Part shown: positions 36,909-48,052 of the stretch, piece after piece | Layout: the number at the start of each line of letters is the position of its first letter | Position numbering within the stretch: position 1 is the stretch's first letter | Assembly: GCF_014697355.1 (NCBI RefSeq) | Contig: NZ_JACJRQ010000012.1 | Coordinates: 146,505 to 210,504 of the forward strand | Reading direction: 5' to 3' | DNA from: Nostoc calcicola FACHB-3891 | GTDB lineage: Bacteria; Cyanobacteriota; Cyanobacteriia; Cyanobacteriales; Nostocaceae | Length of the DNA stretch: 64,000 nucleotides | Program-made: the position numbers and the translations under genes | The notes under the pieces: model-generated | What the model was told of the DNA's origin: nothing | Seen by the model: the letters and a program-made list of their open reading frames with translations, nothing else | Databases searched by the model: none

Positions 36909-39446
36909 ATGGTAAAACGAAATAAATCTCTAAACAAGCAACGTCACGGCTATCAATGTCTAATAGCAACAGCGTTATTAACTGGTAGCTTTTTCCCATT
37001 TATTGCACCTGTATTAGCAGACGGTACTACGGCAGGTCAATCTATCAGTAACACAGCCACAGCCACTTACGAAGATCCCAATGCGCCAGGGAGTCCCATC
37101 AATTCTACTTCTAACACTGTCACCGTGACTGTAGCAGAGGTAGCTGGTATTACTGTTACAGGTTCCGGGATTGCCAATCAGACTACCCCAGGTGGTAGTA
37201 CTAAGCCTGGTGATACGCTGGTTTACACTTACACTGTTACCAACGTAGGTAACGACCTCACCAAATTCCAGATTCCTAATTTAGCAACAACAACAGGACC
37301 GGCTACAGTATCTGGGGTACTACCTCCAGATAAGAATGGTGTTACACCCTCCAATGGGAACTTGCAATACAGCACTGATGGCGGTGCAACCTGGACAAAT
37401 ATCCCTGCTGGTGGGCTAACTACAGGTGCAATCCCAGTTAATGGGACTGTGTTAGTGCGTGTACCAGTTACCGTGCAACCCGGCGCTCAAACAGGTGATA
37501 CCATCACCGTCAGACTAGGACAAACTCCTGGTGATGCTCAAAACCAACCCCGGATTGCTGATGGTGGCGACGTTTACACTGTAGATAATAACAACCCAGC
37601 CGGAGCGCCAGTCAATGGCGTTAGAGAAGCCAGTGCTACCCAGCAGATTCAAGTAGGAAACACTGCTAAAACTAGGGCTTTAGCAACGATCCTCAAAACT
37701 AAGACAGCCTATGACAATGCTGGTACTTCTAATCCCCTGACTGATGACCTGCTAACTTATGGTTTGAGCTTGCGGGTTGAGCTTAACGACGTAACTAATA
37801 CTGGTGTCACCCCCGCAGCTTTAGCTGGTACAAATATCAATGTTGACGGTACACCAGTCACCCGCATTTTAGTATCTGATGCTATTCCAGCAAACACAGT
37901 GCTTAATAGCACTCCAATTGCTCCAACCGGTTGGAAAGTAGTTTATACTACCACTCCTACTACTACAAATGCTGAAGCAGCTGCCTGGTCAACTACTGCT
38001 CCAGGCTCCTTGAGTTCAGTAACACGGGTCGGTTTCGTTAACGATCCCAACCTTGTGACTTCAGTTGCTACTGGGACAACAGTTAACGGTTTTACCATTC
38101 AAGTTAAGACCACTGGTGCAACTGGAAATGGCCCGGTAAACATTTACAACATCGCTCAAGTAGCCGGTACAACTGCTGGAAACCCAACCACTAAAATCTA
38201 TGACAACTCAGGAGACCAAAACCCAGATAACTTTAACCCCAGTAATAGCACCTTTCCAACTACACCAGACGCTGGTTTTGTTCCTAATGGCACGGTAGTT
38301 CCGGCAAATCAAACTGACGCAGGGAATAATAACACTGGTACTAATAGTCCGACTGGGAATATAAACGTAACTACCCTCTCAGTACCCAATGCCACCTCGC
38401 TGTTGAATGGGCCAAATGGAGTGCCTAATGCCGTTGGACCCACCAGCAACAATGATGACTTCACCAATAAATCAGCGCTAATTCCACCTAATATTGCTCC
38501 TGGTTCAAACGTCGATCCGGCTGGAGTATCCTTTACTAACACAGTTCAGAATACTGGTACATCTGTTGCCAATATTTCTCTCGTACCTACACCACCTGCA
38601 ACAGCAAGTGATTTACCTGTAAATACGGTGGTGACAATATCCTATCAAGGTTTATCAGCTACTTACACCTACAATGGTACACAGTTTAACTTCACAAGTG
38701 GTACTGGTGTAGTCGGGGGTAACCCAATTAGTGCCACTAATCCACTCCGAATTGATGCAGTTGCTGCCAATGGTGGTACAGCTAACTATGGTGTAAGCGT
38801 TGACTTGCCTCCTGGTACGCCACTTTCAACTGATACTACCGCTCAAGGTGCAACTGTCACAACTACTATTGAACGCGGTTTCCCCGCACCAGTTACAGCT
38901 TTTATTGATACCAACAATAATGGCTTAGCTGATGATGCAGCTACTAACATCACTATTGACCGTGTATACACTGGCTTCTTGCAATTGCTCAAAGAGTCAA
39001 GAGTTTTACAAGGAACTGGGCCTGCACTACCAGCGGGTAGCACGGATGGCACCTTTAGTACTACACCCAAAAAACCCGCTCCAGGAAACATTATTGAGTA
39101 TCGGATTACTTACAAAAATATTTCTAGTCCTCAAGTGGGAAGCGGAAATATAATTCTGAGTGCCGACAAGATTGTGATTACTGAAAATGGCACTCAAGGT
39201 GGTAGCAACTGGGCGCTAGATAATGATAACAACAGTCAAATTGATACTAGCAACATTGTTGGTTCAGCTAAGGATTCTGGAGCATCAACTATTCAATTCT
39301 TCAATGGTAATCCAGCAACTAACTCTGGGAATGACCAAACTGGAACTACGGTAAATACTGATGTCACTAAGTATGTGAATACTGTAACTGGACAGGTTGC
39401 ACCGACTGTGCAGAGAACATTTACTTTCCAGCGCAAGGTTAACTAA
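36909..39446 (+). CDS. Large secreted DUF11-type repeat protein
   Basis: 845 residues with a Sec signal peptide (cleavage near VLADG, about residue 38). Composition is Thr/Asn/Gly/Pro-rich and Cys-free after the signal, as in bacterial surface proteins. Several beta-sandwich modules of the DUF11 type are visible: GDTLVYTYTVTNVGND near residue 95, NTVQNTGTSVANISLVP near 540, and NIIEYRITYKNISSP near 730. Aspartate/asparagine loops (DTNNNGLADDA; DNDNNSQIDTS) resemble calcium-binding dockerin-like or EF-type sites. It heads a four-gene co-oriented block ending with an outer-membrane barrel. Confidence 0.75.
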   Translation: MVKRNKSLNKQRHGYQCLIATALLTGSFFPFIAPVLADGTTAGQSISNTATATYEDPNAPGSPINSTSNTVTVTVAEVAGITVTGSGIANQTTPGGSTKPGDTLVYTYTVTNVGNDLTKFQIPNLATTTGPATVSGVLPPDKNGVTPSNGNLQYSTDGGATWTNIPAGGLTTGAIPVNGTVLVRVPVTVQPGAQTGDTITVRLGQTPGDAQNQPRIADGGDVYTVDNNNPAGAPVNGVREASATQQIQVGNTAKTRALATILKTKTAYDNAGTSNPLTDDLLTYGLSLRVELNDVTNTGVTPAALAGTNINVDGTPVTRILVSDAIPANTVLNSTPIAPTGWKVVYTTTPTTTNAEAAAWSTTAPGSLSSVTRVGFVNDPNLVTSVATGTTVNGFTIQVKTTGATGNGPVNIYNIAQVAGTTAGNPTTKIYDNSGDQNPDNFNPSNSTFPTTPDAGFVPNGTVVPANQTDAGNNNTGTNSPTGNINVTTLSVPNATSLLNGPNGVPNAVGPTSNNDDFTNKSALIPPNIAPGSNVDPAGVSFTNTVQNTGTSVANISLVPTPPATASDLPVNTVVTISYQGLSATYTYNGTQFNFTSGTGVVGGNPISATNPLRIDAVAANGGTANYGVSVDLPPGTPLSTDTTAQGATVTTTIERGFPAPVTAFIDTNNNGLADDAATNITIDRVYTGFLQLLKESRVLQGTGPALPAGSTDGTFSTTPKKPAPGNIIEYRITYKNISSPQVGSGNIILSADKIVITENGTQGGSNWALDNDNNSQIDTSNIVGSAKDSGASTIQFFNGNPATNSGNDQTGTTVNTDVTKYVNTVTGQVAPTVQRTFTFQRKVN

Positions 39447-39589
39447 TTCGTTGGGAGTGGGGAGTTAGGGAGATGAGGGGGATGAGGGAGATGAGGGACT
39501 TCCAATTGAAAAAATAATCTAACTCCTAACTCCTAACTCCTAACTCCTAACTCTGAGCGTCAATGCCCAAAAATTAAGCAAAGTGGGGA

Positions 39590-40219
39590 GTGACTATTTT
39601 TGAATACAAGCAGGGAAAGATAAGTCAACAATCAAGATTCTGGAAGCTATTTATGATGAAGGGTGTTTCTTTTGCAGGTTTAGGTGCGATCGCACTCATA
39701 GCTACAGTTCCATTTTTGGGTCAATTTCCAGGAGTTGCAAATCTTTGGCATTTAGAAAGTGCTTACGCCCAAAATATCAAAACTCAAGCGCAAATTCAAT
39801 TGCGGTTAGAAGCCGAAAAACTGGTGGTGGTTCAAGATGAGCAGGGTAAGCAAAGCCAGAAATGGGAACCTTTGAAAGGTCAAGCTGTGGTGCGACCCAG
39901 TGATGTATTGAGGTATACCTTAAGTGGCGAAAATATGAGCGATCGCCCAGTGAAAAATTTGATTTTGAATCAAGCCATTCCCAAAGGAATGGTCTACGTA
40001 CTTAAATCTGCAAATGTAACTAATAATGGAAAAATTACTTATAGCATTGATGGTGGGCGTAGCTTCGTCGAAAATCCCACCGTTAAAGTTACTCTTCCTA
40101 ACGGCAAAGTGGAAACTAAACCAGCGCCAGCCATTGCTTACACCCACATCCGTTTACAGGTTTCGTCAGTTCCAGCAAAGACGACAGTCAAGGCGACTTA
40201 TCAAACCCAAGTGCGTTGA
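39590..40219 (+). CDS. Exported DUF11-like single-module protein
   Basis: 209 residues from GTG at 39590. A later start at 39653 (MMKGVSFAG) would give a cleaner signal peptide. Hydrophobic segment then a SAYAQN cleavage-like site. The mature part has one DUF11-like module (PSDVLRYTLSGENMSDRPVKNLILNQAIPKGMVY) with a bound-partner-like YSIDGGRSF strand. It shares these motifs with the neighbouring large proteins, so it is probably a small subunit of the same surface structure. Spacing upstream is 143 bp of STRR repeats, downstream 264 bp. Confidence 0.7.
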   Translation: MTIFEYKQGKISQQSRFWKLFMMKGVSFAGLGAIALIATVPFLGQFPGVANLWHLESAYAQNIKTQAQIQLRLEAEKLVVVQDEQGKQSQKWEPLKGQAVVRPSDVLRYTLSGENMSDRPVKNLILNQAIPKGMVYVLKSANVTNNGKITYSIDGGRSFVENPTVKVTLPNGKVETKPAPAIAYTHIRLQVSSVPAKTTVKATYQTQVR

Positions 40220-40483
40220 TTGAAAGAAGAATTCAGAATTCAGAACTCAGAATTCAGAAACAACAGCACAGGGAATTAAGCTCGTTCGATGATTAAAGAC
40301 TAGCAAATTGGAAATTTGGTGCAGTATTAAACCCAGTTATTCAGACGTTCGTGGACTCCCTACCACTGCGCGATCTGATAGTCGCATATCATTCATTCTG
40401 AATTCTGACTCCTGAATTCTGCATTCTATTTTGATAAGTACTTTTATTAACAATCAGATTGGCATCCAGAGGAGATGTGTTCA
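40220..40483. other. Intergenic region inside the surface-protein block
   Basis: Contains GAATTCAGAA/TTCTGAATTC inverted repeats at 40228-40258 and 40394-40428. An internal promoter for the last two genes is possible. Confidence 0.4.
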
Positions 40484-42022
40484 GTGAGCCGTCCTCAAAA
40501 ACAAAAGCAAATTAATTTTACTAGTAGCTGGTGGCCAAGATTAACGGCAAGTATTCTGCTGGGAAGTTTTTTATATACTACTTTACCTATATCAGTGACA
40601 GCGCAACAAAATAATAATCAAGCTGGAACTTTGGCAATCACAAATCAAGCTTCTTATACTTATACAGACCCAGCTACTAATTATGAATATCAAGGAAGTT
40701 CTAGTCAGCTTAACGCTACTCCTAACCCGTTAGTTGACCCATTAGGACGGATTTTAGGTTGTGCTGGTACGCTTTTACCGGACTATACAGGTTTTTCAGT
40801 TGGGGTATACGAACCTAATGCTAGCGATCCAACGGGCACAGAATTGGGCAGTCTAGTTGCTTTGACTCGAACAGAGTTACCGGATATTCCTAATAACAAT
40901 CTGCCTGGAGGAAAATCGCCAAATATCGAAAATAGCAATCCATATTTCATTACAAATAACCCTGCGGGTGTCTACAATTTCCTACTCGATCCAAACAAAG
41001 GTCAAACCGATCCAGGTAGAACCTACATTTTTGTAGTCAATCCACCACCAACTTCTATCTATAAACAACGGCGGATCAAGATCCAAATCCTTGATAGCAC
41101 TGGCACACAAGGTAATAGCATAGTGCGATATGTAGCTAGTTCTTTGGATGGACAACCAATTAGTCTGACAGGTGAAACCAGACTGGAGCAAACAGTTGTT
41201 TTAGTTCCTAATGCAGAAGTAGTGGGATTGGATTTATTAGCCTTTGAATTTAGTACAAATTTGTGCCAAGCGAATCAGTTGCAGATTATTAAAACAGGCG
41301 ATCGCGCTACTGCTGAACCTGGAGATACGGTAATCTACCGCCTCTCGCTCAAAAATCTCGCTGATGCTGGTTTGAACAATGTAGTTATCACCGACAACCT
41401 ACCTTTAGGATTCCAGTTCTTGGAGAAATCTGTGCGCGGAGAACTGGATGGTACAGCACTCAATATCACCTCTCAACGAAATGGAAATACGGTGATATTC
41501 CGGACAGATGTGACGATTCCCGCAGAGAAAGTCTTGAATATTGCTTATGCTGCTCAATTAACAGCCGATTCTCTGCGTGGTAGTGGTCGTAACAGTGCGA
41601 TCGCTAATGCTCAACGAACTGATAACCGTTTTAGCACTAAGGATGGGCCAGCAACACACCAACTGAAAATCCGTCCGGGAATCGTTTCTGATTGTGGCAC
41701 GATTATCGGTCGGGTGTTTGTTGATAAAAACTTTGATGGCGAACAACAGCGTGGTGAGCCTGGAATACCCAATGCGGTGGTTTTTCTCGAAGACGGTAAC
41801 CGTATCACTACAGATCCCAATGGTTTGTTCTCCTTAGCTAATGTCTTACCTGGATACCACACAGGCGTACTAGACCTCAGTAGTGTACCGGGTTACAACT
41901 TAGCTCCCAACAAAAAATTCCGCGAACGCAATAGCCAATCTCGCCTGGTGCATTTAGAACCAGGTGGGTTAGTACGTATGAACTTCGGTGTCACCCCATT
42001 TCAGGAGCCAGTCAAAAAATGA
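40484..42022 (+). CDS. Exported DUF11 protein with C-terminal SdrD-B-like domain
   Basis: About 512 residues. I prefer the GTG at 40484 because the AGAGGAG site ends 9 nt upstream. The ATG at 40475 overlaps that site. Signal peptide to about residue 42 (TAQQN). A DUF11 module is at about 265-370 (AEPGDTVIYRLSLKNLADAGLNNVVITDNLPLGF). An SdrD-B / Cna-B-like domain is at about 405-490 (IGRVFVDKNFDGEQQRGEPGIPNAVVFLEDG... TDPNGLFSLANVLPGYH), with the Asp-rich calcium-loop pattern DKNFDGEQQRGE. The stop overlaps the start of the barrel gene by 4 nt, so the two are translationally coupled. Confidence 0.8.
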   Translation: MSRPQKQKQINFTSSWWPRLTASILLGSFLYTTLPISVTAQQNNNQAGTLAITNQASYTYTDPATNYEYQGSSSQLNATPNPLVDPLGRILGCAGTLLPDYTGFSVGVYEPNASDPTGTELGSLVALTRTELPDIPNNNLPGGKSPNIENSNPYFITNNPAGVYNFLLDPNKGQTDPGRTYIFVVNPPPTSIYKQRRIKIQILDSTGTQGNSIVRYVASSLDGQPISLTGETRLEQTVVLVPNAEVVGLDLLAFEFSTNLCQANQLQIIKTGDRATAEPGDTVIYRLSLKNLADAGLNNVVITDNLPLGFQFLEKSVRGELDGTALNITSQRNGNTVIFRTDVTIPAEKVLNIAYAAQLTADSLRGSGRNSAIANAQRTDNRFSTKDGPATHQLKIRPGIVSDCGTIIGRVFVDKNFDGEQQRGEPGIPNAVVFLEDGNRITTDPNGLFSLANVLPGYHTGVLDLSSVPGYNLAPNKKFRERNSQSRLVHLEPGGLVRMNFGVTPFQEPVKK

Positions 42023-45000
42023 AACCCAGACTGCACTGTGCAACTATTTTCAACTTCATGTTGATGGGGGCGATGCCGATAGCTCTCAGCTTTGTTGTGT
42101 ATCCTGGCATAGTCAAAGCAGAACTCACTGGTGAAAACTTGGTTTTGCCTGATTCTCCTTTGCAAGCAGAGAAGGGTGTCGAAGATCGAGTGGTTGAAAA
42201 AAGTATGGATGTGAATTCTGGGGTTGGCGATTCAGGATATGAAAGGCTCACGCAAAGGCAAGGCAGCGCGTTGGGCGGCTTTGCCGACTTGAAGCGACTG
42301 CCGCGCAAAGGCGCAAAGATTAGGAGGAGAATTCAGCAACAGCTAAATTCTTCTCGTTTGTTGGGAAGTTCTAGACAGGAGCCGTCAGTTTCTTTTGCAT
42401 CGGCTACTGTTACCTCAATTTCAAATGTCCAGCCAACTGAAACGCAAATACAACCATTTCAGCCAGCAACTTCTGGGGAATTGCCTAGAGGCTTACGCAA
42501 AATTGCAGGAATCAAGGAGAAGAAAGACCAATCGCCAAGGGAAATACAACCATTTCAACCAGCAACTTCTGTAGATTTACCCAAAGGCTTACGCAAAATT
42601 GCTAATGGGGACGCGGGGATTGAGGGAGATAGAGACGCGGGGACAAGGGGACAAGGGGACAAGGGGACGGGGGGAGATAAAGATGTGGAGACGCGGGGAA
42701 ATGAAAATATGCCTGTGTCTTCACCTACTCCGATTTCTACGGGAATCAAAATCCTAACTCCGGCGGCTGACAGTGTTGTAGATGTACAAGCTACTACGGT
42801 AATTGTGCAATTTCCTACTGGTAGCCAGGTGGAATTGCGGGTAAATGGGGTGTTGGTAGATCCTTCCTTGGTGGGGCGGACGGAAACTGATGCGAGTACT
42901 AATTTGGTAACGCAGACATGGTATGGTGTTTCGCTACAACAAGGTCAAAATACTATTTCTGCACAGGTAGTTGGGGGAACCCAAGCGCCTGTAACAGTGC
43001 AAGTTGCAGTGCGGGGAGCGCCGCAGCAACTAAGTTTGGAAACAGTAGAGTCTCGTATCCCAGCAGATGGACGTTCTACGGCTACAATCCGGGGTCAACT
43101 GCTCGACGCAAGTAGGAATCGCTCTAATTATGATGCTGTGGTCACTTTGATACCTACTGCTGGGGACTTTGTGGGGAAAGATTTCAAACCAGATGAACCA
43201 GGGTTTCAAGTGGAGGCGAAAGGAGGGCAATTTACAGCGATATTGCGATCGCAACTCAAAGCGCAAACTGTCACAATCCGCGCCGTCGTTAATAATTTAG
43301 AAGCCTTTACCCAGTTGCAATTTGAAACGGCATTACGTCCGAGTTTGCTGACTGGGGTGATAGATTTACGTTTGGGTGCTAGAGGTACAAATTATTATGG
43401 TAGTTTCCGTGATTTCCTCCCCCCTGACAAAGACAATAGAACCCAATTAGATTTCCATTCAGCGATATTTGCTACTGGTACTGTCGGAGAGTGGTTGTTT
43501 ACAGGCGCATACAACAGTTCTCGTAACTTGAATGAAGATTGCAACTGTGATAATCGCTTGTTCAGAACTTACCAATTTAGCGAGCAAAACTATCCTGTTT
43601 ACGGCGATAGCTCGAAGGTTGATGTGGTTGCTCCTTCCATTGACAGCTTGTTTTTGCGTTTCGAGCGTTCAACTGGTATACCTGGAGCTTCCCCTGATTT
43701 TGCCATGTGGGGTGACTATAACACAGAAGAATTTGCACGGCGATCGCAGCAATTTACTTCTATCACTCGTCAACTCCACGGTTTTAAAGCTAACTACAAC
43801 TTAGGAAACTTACAAATTACAGGTTTCTACGGCAATAATTTAGAAGGATTTCAACGAGATACCATTGCTCCCGATGGCACCAGCGGCTATTATTTCCTGT
43901 CTCGCAGACTCCTACAACCAGGTAGCGAAAATGTCTTTATTGAGTTAGAAGAATTGAATCGCCCTGGGACTGTATTGAAACGCCAACAGCTTAACCGAGG
44001 CCCAGACTACGAAATCGACTACGATCGCGGTACCCTATTATTCCGCGAACCGATTCTTCGCACCGATATTGATGAAACCGGACAAGTCTTGGTACGTCGG
44101 ATTGTTGTTAGTTATCAATATGAAAGTGAAGACTCTGATAGCAATATCTTTGCAGGTCGTTTGCAATATAACCTTTCCCGCAAGCTGAACCAAGAAAGTT
44201 GGATTGGAGCAACTTATGTCCAAGAAAATCAGGGTGTGCGTGATTTTCAACTGTATGGTGCAGATGCGCTGATATCTTTGGGTGATAAGGGTAGGCTAAT
44301 TGCAGAATACGCCCATTCGAGTAATGATTCTGATGTTCTGGGAAAAGTTAGGGGTGATGCCTATCGCTTGGAAGCTGACGGACAAATTGCTAATGGGATT
44401 CAAGGACGCGCCTATTATCGCTTTGCTGATACAGGCTTCGCTAATAATGCCACCGTCAGCTTTGTACCGGGACAAACTCGTTATGGGGCGCAGGTTACAG
44501 CTAAAGTGACTCCAACTACCAATGTCAGGGTGCAATACGACCACGAGGACAATTTTGGCATTGCTCCCCAACCGTTAGACACATTTGAAGAATTATTTGC
44601 ACCCCGTAATGATGCCATACCAGGGAGCAAAGTTGATAATTCTCTGACGACGATTACCGCTGGGATTCAACAACGGTTGGGTCGGGCGATCTTCGATCTC
44701 GATTGGATTCACCGCGATCGCCAAGACCGCATTTCACCCGATGCTTTGAGTGGTAATTCCGATCAATTGCGATCGCGTTTTACAGTTCCCATCGCTAAAA
44801 ACCTGACTTTCCAAGCCCAAAACGAACTCAGTTTATCTTCCCAAAAAGATAGCGTTTATCCAGACCGTACCATCTTCGGGTTGAATTGGGCGGTAATTCC
44901 TGGTGTGAATGTCAGTCTAGCCCAACAGTTTTACAGTAGCGGTCAATTGTCTGGTAACTCCATCACTAGCTTGAGTGTCAACGGCGAACACAAACTTGGA

Positions 45001-46062
45001 AAGGACACCACCATAACTGGTCGTTACTCAATTTTGGGTGGTGCCAATGAATTGACTACCCAAGGTGCGATCGGTCTAAATAACCGTTGGACTATTGCTC
45101 GCGGATTGCGGTTGAATTTAGCTTACGAACACGTATTTGGTAACTTCTTCGCCCGGACTGCGGCAGGTCAACAATATCCCCAACCCTACGCCTTTGGTCA
45201 AGCGGCATCAGCGATCGGATTTGATGGTGGCGATAGTTACAGTGTTGGGTTGGAATACAGCGATAATCCGCAGTTTCAAGCCAGCGCCCGCTACGAACAT
45301 CGCTCCTCTTCCGGTGGTACTAATACAGTAATTACCGCAGGGGCAGTGGGTAAAATTTCTCCGTCTCTGACGGCTTTAGTACGTTATCAACAAGCAAATT
45401 CTTCCAATCAAAGACTTTCAGGATTGGCAGATACCGCAAACCTGAAAGTGGGTTTAGCTTATCGTGACCCCCATAGTGATAAATTTAATGCTTTGTTGCG
45501 TTATGAATATCGTCAAAATCCGGCGATTATTCCTGAAACCATTTTTTTAGGTAGTGGTACGGGTTCCCAAGACCATACTTTTGCTTTAGAAGCTATCTAC
45601 GCCCCTAACTGGCAATGGGAATTTTACGGTAAGTATGCTTTGCGTAATAGTACTTCTTACTTAGCTAACGATTTAGTTGGTACAAGTACGGTGAATTTGG
45701 GACAATTGCGAGCTACTTATCGTTTGGGATATAGCTGGGATTTAGTTGGTGAGGCTCGTTGGATTGGTCAATCTAACTATAGTGAGACGGGCTTTGTTCT
45801 GGAAACAGGTTACTATCTGACTCCTAATTTGCGGGTTTCCGCTGGATATGTTTTTGGTGAAGTTGGCGACAGAGATTTTTCTGGGACGCGATCGGCAGGT
45901 GGGCCATATTTGGGGTTAACTGTCAAGCTTGATGATTTGTTTGATGGTTTTGGACAACAAAAGCCGATGCCACGTAAGCAAGAAGAATCTACCGTGCAAA
46001 CGCTGGTAGAGAAATTACGACAATCAAATTTATCTCACAAAGGGAGCAACGCTAAATATTAG
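42019..46062 (+). CDS. Outer-membrane beta-barrel protein with Ig-like domains, function unknown
   Basis: 1347 residues. Signal peptide to about residue 35. Residues 36-235 are a low-complexity linker with a duplicated motif ([20 protein letters not shown], again as [14 protein letters not shown]). Two Ig/invasin-like domains follow (about 240-340: [21 protein letters not shown]; 340-445: [22 protein letters not shown]). From about 450 alternating aromatic strands form a large barrel ([51 protein letters not shown]). A 35-residue charged tail follows the last strand. It overlaps the previous gene by 4 nt and the convergent miaB by 4 bp. Probably the outer-membrane anchor or exporter for the DUF11 proteins (inference). 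Confidence 0.78.
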   Translation: MKPRLHCATIFNFMLMGAMPIALSFVVYPGIVKAELTGENLVLPDSPLQAEKGVEDRVVEKSMDVNSGVGDSGYERLTQRQGSALGGFADLKRLPRKGAKIRRRIQQQLNSSRLLGSSRQEPSVSFASATVTSISNVQPTETQIQPFQPATSGELPRGLRKIAGIKEKKDQSPREIQPFQPATSVDLPKGLRKIANGDAGIEGDRDAGTRGQGDKGTGGDKDVETRGNENMPVSSPTPISTGIKILTPAADSVVDVQATTVIVQFPTGSQVELRVNGVLVDPSLVGRTETDASTNLVTQTWYGVSLQQGQNTISAQVVGGTQAPVTVQVAVRGAPQQLSLETVESRIPADGRSTATIRGQLLDASRNRSNYDAVVTLIPTAGDFVGKDFKPDEPGFQVEAKGGQFTAILRSQLKAQTVTIRAVVNNLEAFTQLQFETALRPSLLTGVIDLRLGARGTNYYGSFRDFLPPDKDNRTQLDFHSAIFATGTVGEWLFTGAYNSSRNLNEDCNCDNRLFRTYQFSEQNYPVYGDSSKVDVVAPSIDSLFLRFERSTGIPGASPDFAMWGDYNTEEFARRSQQFTSITRQLHGFKANYNLGNLQITGFYGNNLEGFQRDTIAPDGTSGYYFLSRRLLQPGSENVFIELEELNRPGTVLKRQQLNRGPDYEIDYDRGTLLFREPILRTDIDETGQVLVRRIVVSYQYESEDSDSNIFAGRLQYNLSRKLNQESWIGATYVQENQGVRDFQLYGADALISLGDKGRLIAEYAHSSNDSDVLGKVRGDAYRLEADGQIANGIQGRAYYRFADTGFANNATVSFVPGQTRYGAQVTAKVTPTTNVRVQYDHEDNFGIAPQPLDTFEELFAPRNDAIPGSKVDNSLTTITAGIQQRLGRAIFDLDWIHRDRQDRISPDALSGNSDQLRSRFTVPIAKNLTFQAQNELSLSSQKDSVYPDRTIFGLNWAVIPGVNVSLAQQFYSSGQLSGNSITSLSVNGEHKLGKDTTITGRYSILGGANELTTQGAIGLNNRWTIARGLRLNLAYEHVFGNFFARTAAGQQYPQPYAFGQAASAIGFDGGDSYSVGLEYSDNPQFQASARYEHRSSSGGTNTVITAGAVGKISPSLTALVRYQQANSSNQRLSGLADTANLKVGLAYRDPHSDKFNALLRYEYRQNPAIIPETIFLGSGTGSQDHTFALEAIYAPNWQWEFYGKYALRNSTSYLANDLVGTSTVNLGQLRATYRLGYSWDLVGEARWIGQSNYSETGFVLETGYYLTPNLRVSAGYVFGEVGDRDFSGTRSAGGPYLGLTVKLDDLFDGFGQQKPMPRKQEESTVQTLVEKLRQSNLSHKGSNAKY

Positions 46063-47423
46063 ATAGATATGGCTTGTCTCACTTCCACTGGTTCGCCTGT
46101 TAAACTAAAGGCGCGAACTTCGGTAATTTTTACCTTCACCAATTGCCCTTTTAATTCTTTGATGTCGCCAGTGAAGAAAGTTAAACGATTACCACCTGTG
46201 CGTCCCATGACTTGAGTTTTATCTTTGGGGTTTTGGTCTTCGACTAGAACTTCTTCAATGCGTCCGAAGTAACGTTGCGATCGCTCGCTTGCTTTCACAT
46301 TTACTAGATGATTTAATCTTTGTAGGCGATCGCTTTTAACTTCTTCACTCAGTTGATTGTCCCACAAAGCGGCGGGTGTCCCTGGACGCGGCGAATATGC
46401 GGCTGTATTTAACATATCAAAGCCGATATCTTCCACCAGTTTCAAGGTATTTTCAAACTGTTGTTCTGTCTCCCCAGGAAATCCCACAATTGCATCGGCG
46501 CTAATTGAGGCATCTGGCATATATCGCCGAATGGTATCAATGATTCGGCGGTATTTTTCATGTGTATAACCCCGCGACATTGCCTTTAAAAGTTCATTAT
46601 CCCCAGATTGAAAGGGAATGTGGAAGTGTTCGCAAACTTTGGGCAACTCAGCACAAGCCCGAATTAGTCTTTCAGTAAAATAACGGGGATGACTTGTAGC
46701 AAATCTCAATCTCTCAATTCCCGGTACATCATGGACGTAATAAAGTAAATCTGTGAAGTTATGCAGATGCCGTCCTTCTGGTGTGGCTCCTGGCAAATCT
46801 CTGCCGTAAGCGTCAATATTTTGACCGAGTAAAGTAACTTCTTTGTAACCTTGTCGTCCTAATTCTGTCATTTCTTTCTGAATAGCTTCTGGTGTGCGAG
46901 ATTGTTCCACACCGCGCACATTGGGAACTACACAGTAGGTGCAGCGTTCGTTACAGCCGTAAATCACGTTTACCCAGGCAGTGACTTTACTATCTCGTCG
47001 CGGCTGGGTGATATCTTCCATAATGTGAACTGGCTCGGTTGCCACAACTTGGTTACCCTCAAACACTGATTCCAGCAAATCTTTGAGGCGGTTGGCGTGT
47101 TGTGGCCCCATTACCAAGTCTAATTCTGGCACACGCCGCAACAGCGCTTCGCCTTCTTGTTGGGCAACGCAACCAGCAACAATCAAAGTTAAATCAGGTT
47201 GCTCGTGTTTGCGCTTCGCCTGTCTGCCAAGATAAGAATATACCTTTTGCTCGGCATTATCTCGTATTGTGCAGGTATTGTAGAGAATCACGTCTGCATT
47301 ATTTGGATCTTCCGACCACTCAAAGCCCATGTCTTCCATAACGCCAGCCATGCGCTCTGAGTCAGCTTTATTCATCTGACAACCGAAAGTAGTGATGTGA
47401 TAGTGGCGTTTAGAAGTGGTCAT
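46059..47423 (-). CDS. miaB: tRNA-2-methylthio-N6-dimethylallyladenosine synthase
   Basis: Radical-SAM methylthiotransferase that modifies A37 of tRNAs. 454 residues. The N-terminal UPF0004 domain begins [17 protein letters not shown] and holds its cluster Cys (with CTIRD and VAGCVAQ). The radical-SAM triad is [11 protein letters not shown]. The C-terminal TRAM domain ends [23 protein letters not shown] and length identify MiaB rather than RimO or MtaB. The 3' end overlaps the barrel gene by 4 bp tail-to-tail. Confidence 0.95.
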   Translation of the reverse strand: MTTSKRHYHITTFGCQMNKADSERMAGVMEDMGFEWSEDPNNADVILYNTCTIRDNAEQKVYSYLGRQAKRKHEQPDLTLIVAGCVAQQEGEALLRRVPELDLVMGPQHANRLKDLLESVFEGNQVVATEPVHIMEDITQPRRDSKVTAWVNVIYGCNERCTYCVVPNVRGVEQSRTPEAIQKEMTELGRQGYKEVTLLGQNIDAYGRDLPGATPEGRHLHNFTDLLYYVHDVPGIERLRFATSHPRYFTERLIRACAELPKVCEHFHIPFQSGDNELLKAMSRGYTHEKYRRIIDTIRRYMPDASISADAIVGFPGETEQQFENTLKLVEDIGFDMLNTAAYSPRPGTPAALWDNQLSEEVKSDRLQRLNHLVNVKASERSQRYFGRIEEVLVEDQNPKDKTQVMGRTGGNRLTFFTGDIKELKGQLVKVKITEVRAFSLTGEPVEVRQAISI

Positions 47424-47623
47424 GAGTAATTATGCTTAATTAGCCTAATGTATATAAACTTTATTTCTATTTTATAACGCTCTATAAGAAATACAGGGAA
47501 TGGGGAGTAGGGAGTGGGGAATGGGGAAAGAAGGTATTTGTCTCCTTCACAGGAGTTACGCAAAGTTCATTCACTTACGGTTACTCACCCTGTTACCCCA
47601 CCCTAACCCTCCCCCTATGTATT

Positions 47624-47793
47624 GGCTACGGTGTACACACAAGTATATGCCGTAAGGGTTCCAAGGCTTCCAGCCCCATAAATACCTAAATTTTAGGCAA
47701 CTGGAAACTCTATTTATCCCGCTAATTTTTAGGGCTAGGGCTACGAAACCAAGTTTTAGGTTGGATTTTAAGACTTGTGTGTACACCGTAGCC
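47624..47793. mobile_element. 170-bp MITE with 21-bp terminal inverted repeats and 8-bp target duplication
   Basis: The ends, starting GGCTACGGTGTACACACAAG at the left and ending with its complement at the right, are perfect over 21 bp. TATGTATT flanks both sides (47616-47623 and 47794-47801) as a target duplication. There is no coding capacity. It is a different family from the 120-bp element at 27375, but with the same duplication length. Confidence 0.9.
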
Positions 47794-47801
47794 TATGTAT
47801 T

Positions 47802-48052
47802 GGGGAGGGAACTAGATTTCTTTTTCCCCCCAATCCATCGAGGGGATTAAGGGGGGTAAAGCGTATGTGGGACAAGTTTTTAAGCTTAAGTTGACACCTA
47901 TGGGCAGTGCCGTGCGCCTACACCTGGGCATATAATGTTGTACCGTATCTGAAATGGGAACCGCTATATCAGCATTAGAAAATACTGATTAGAGATGCCG
48001 ATCGCACTTATCAACATTCTCCTATTTTTGTTGACAGTCAGTCGAAGAAACT
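47802..48052. other. Remainder of the miaB/lectin gap
   Basis: Contains a TTCCCCCC/GGGGGG-type short inverted repeat at 47820-47860. No gene is seen. Confidence 0.4.
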
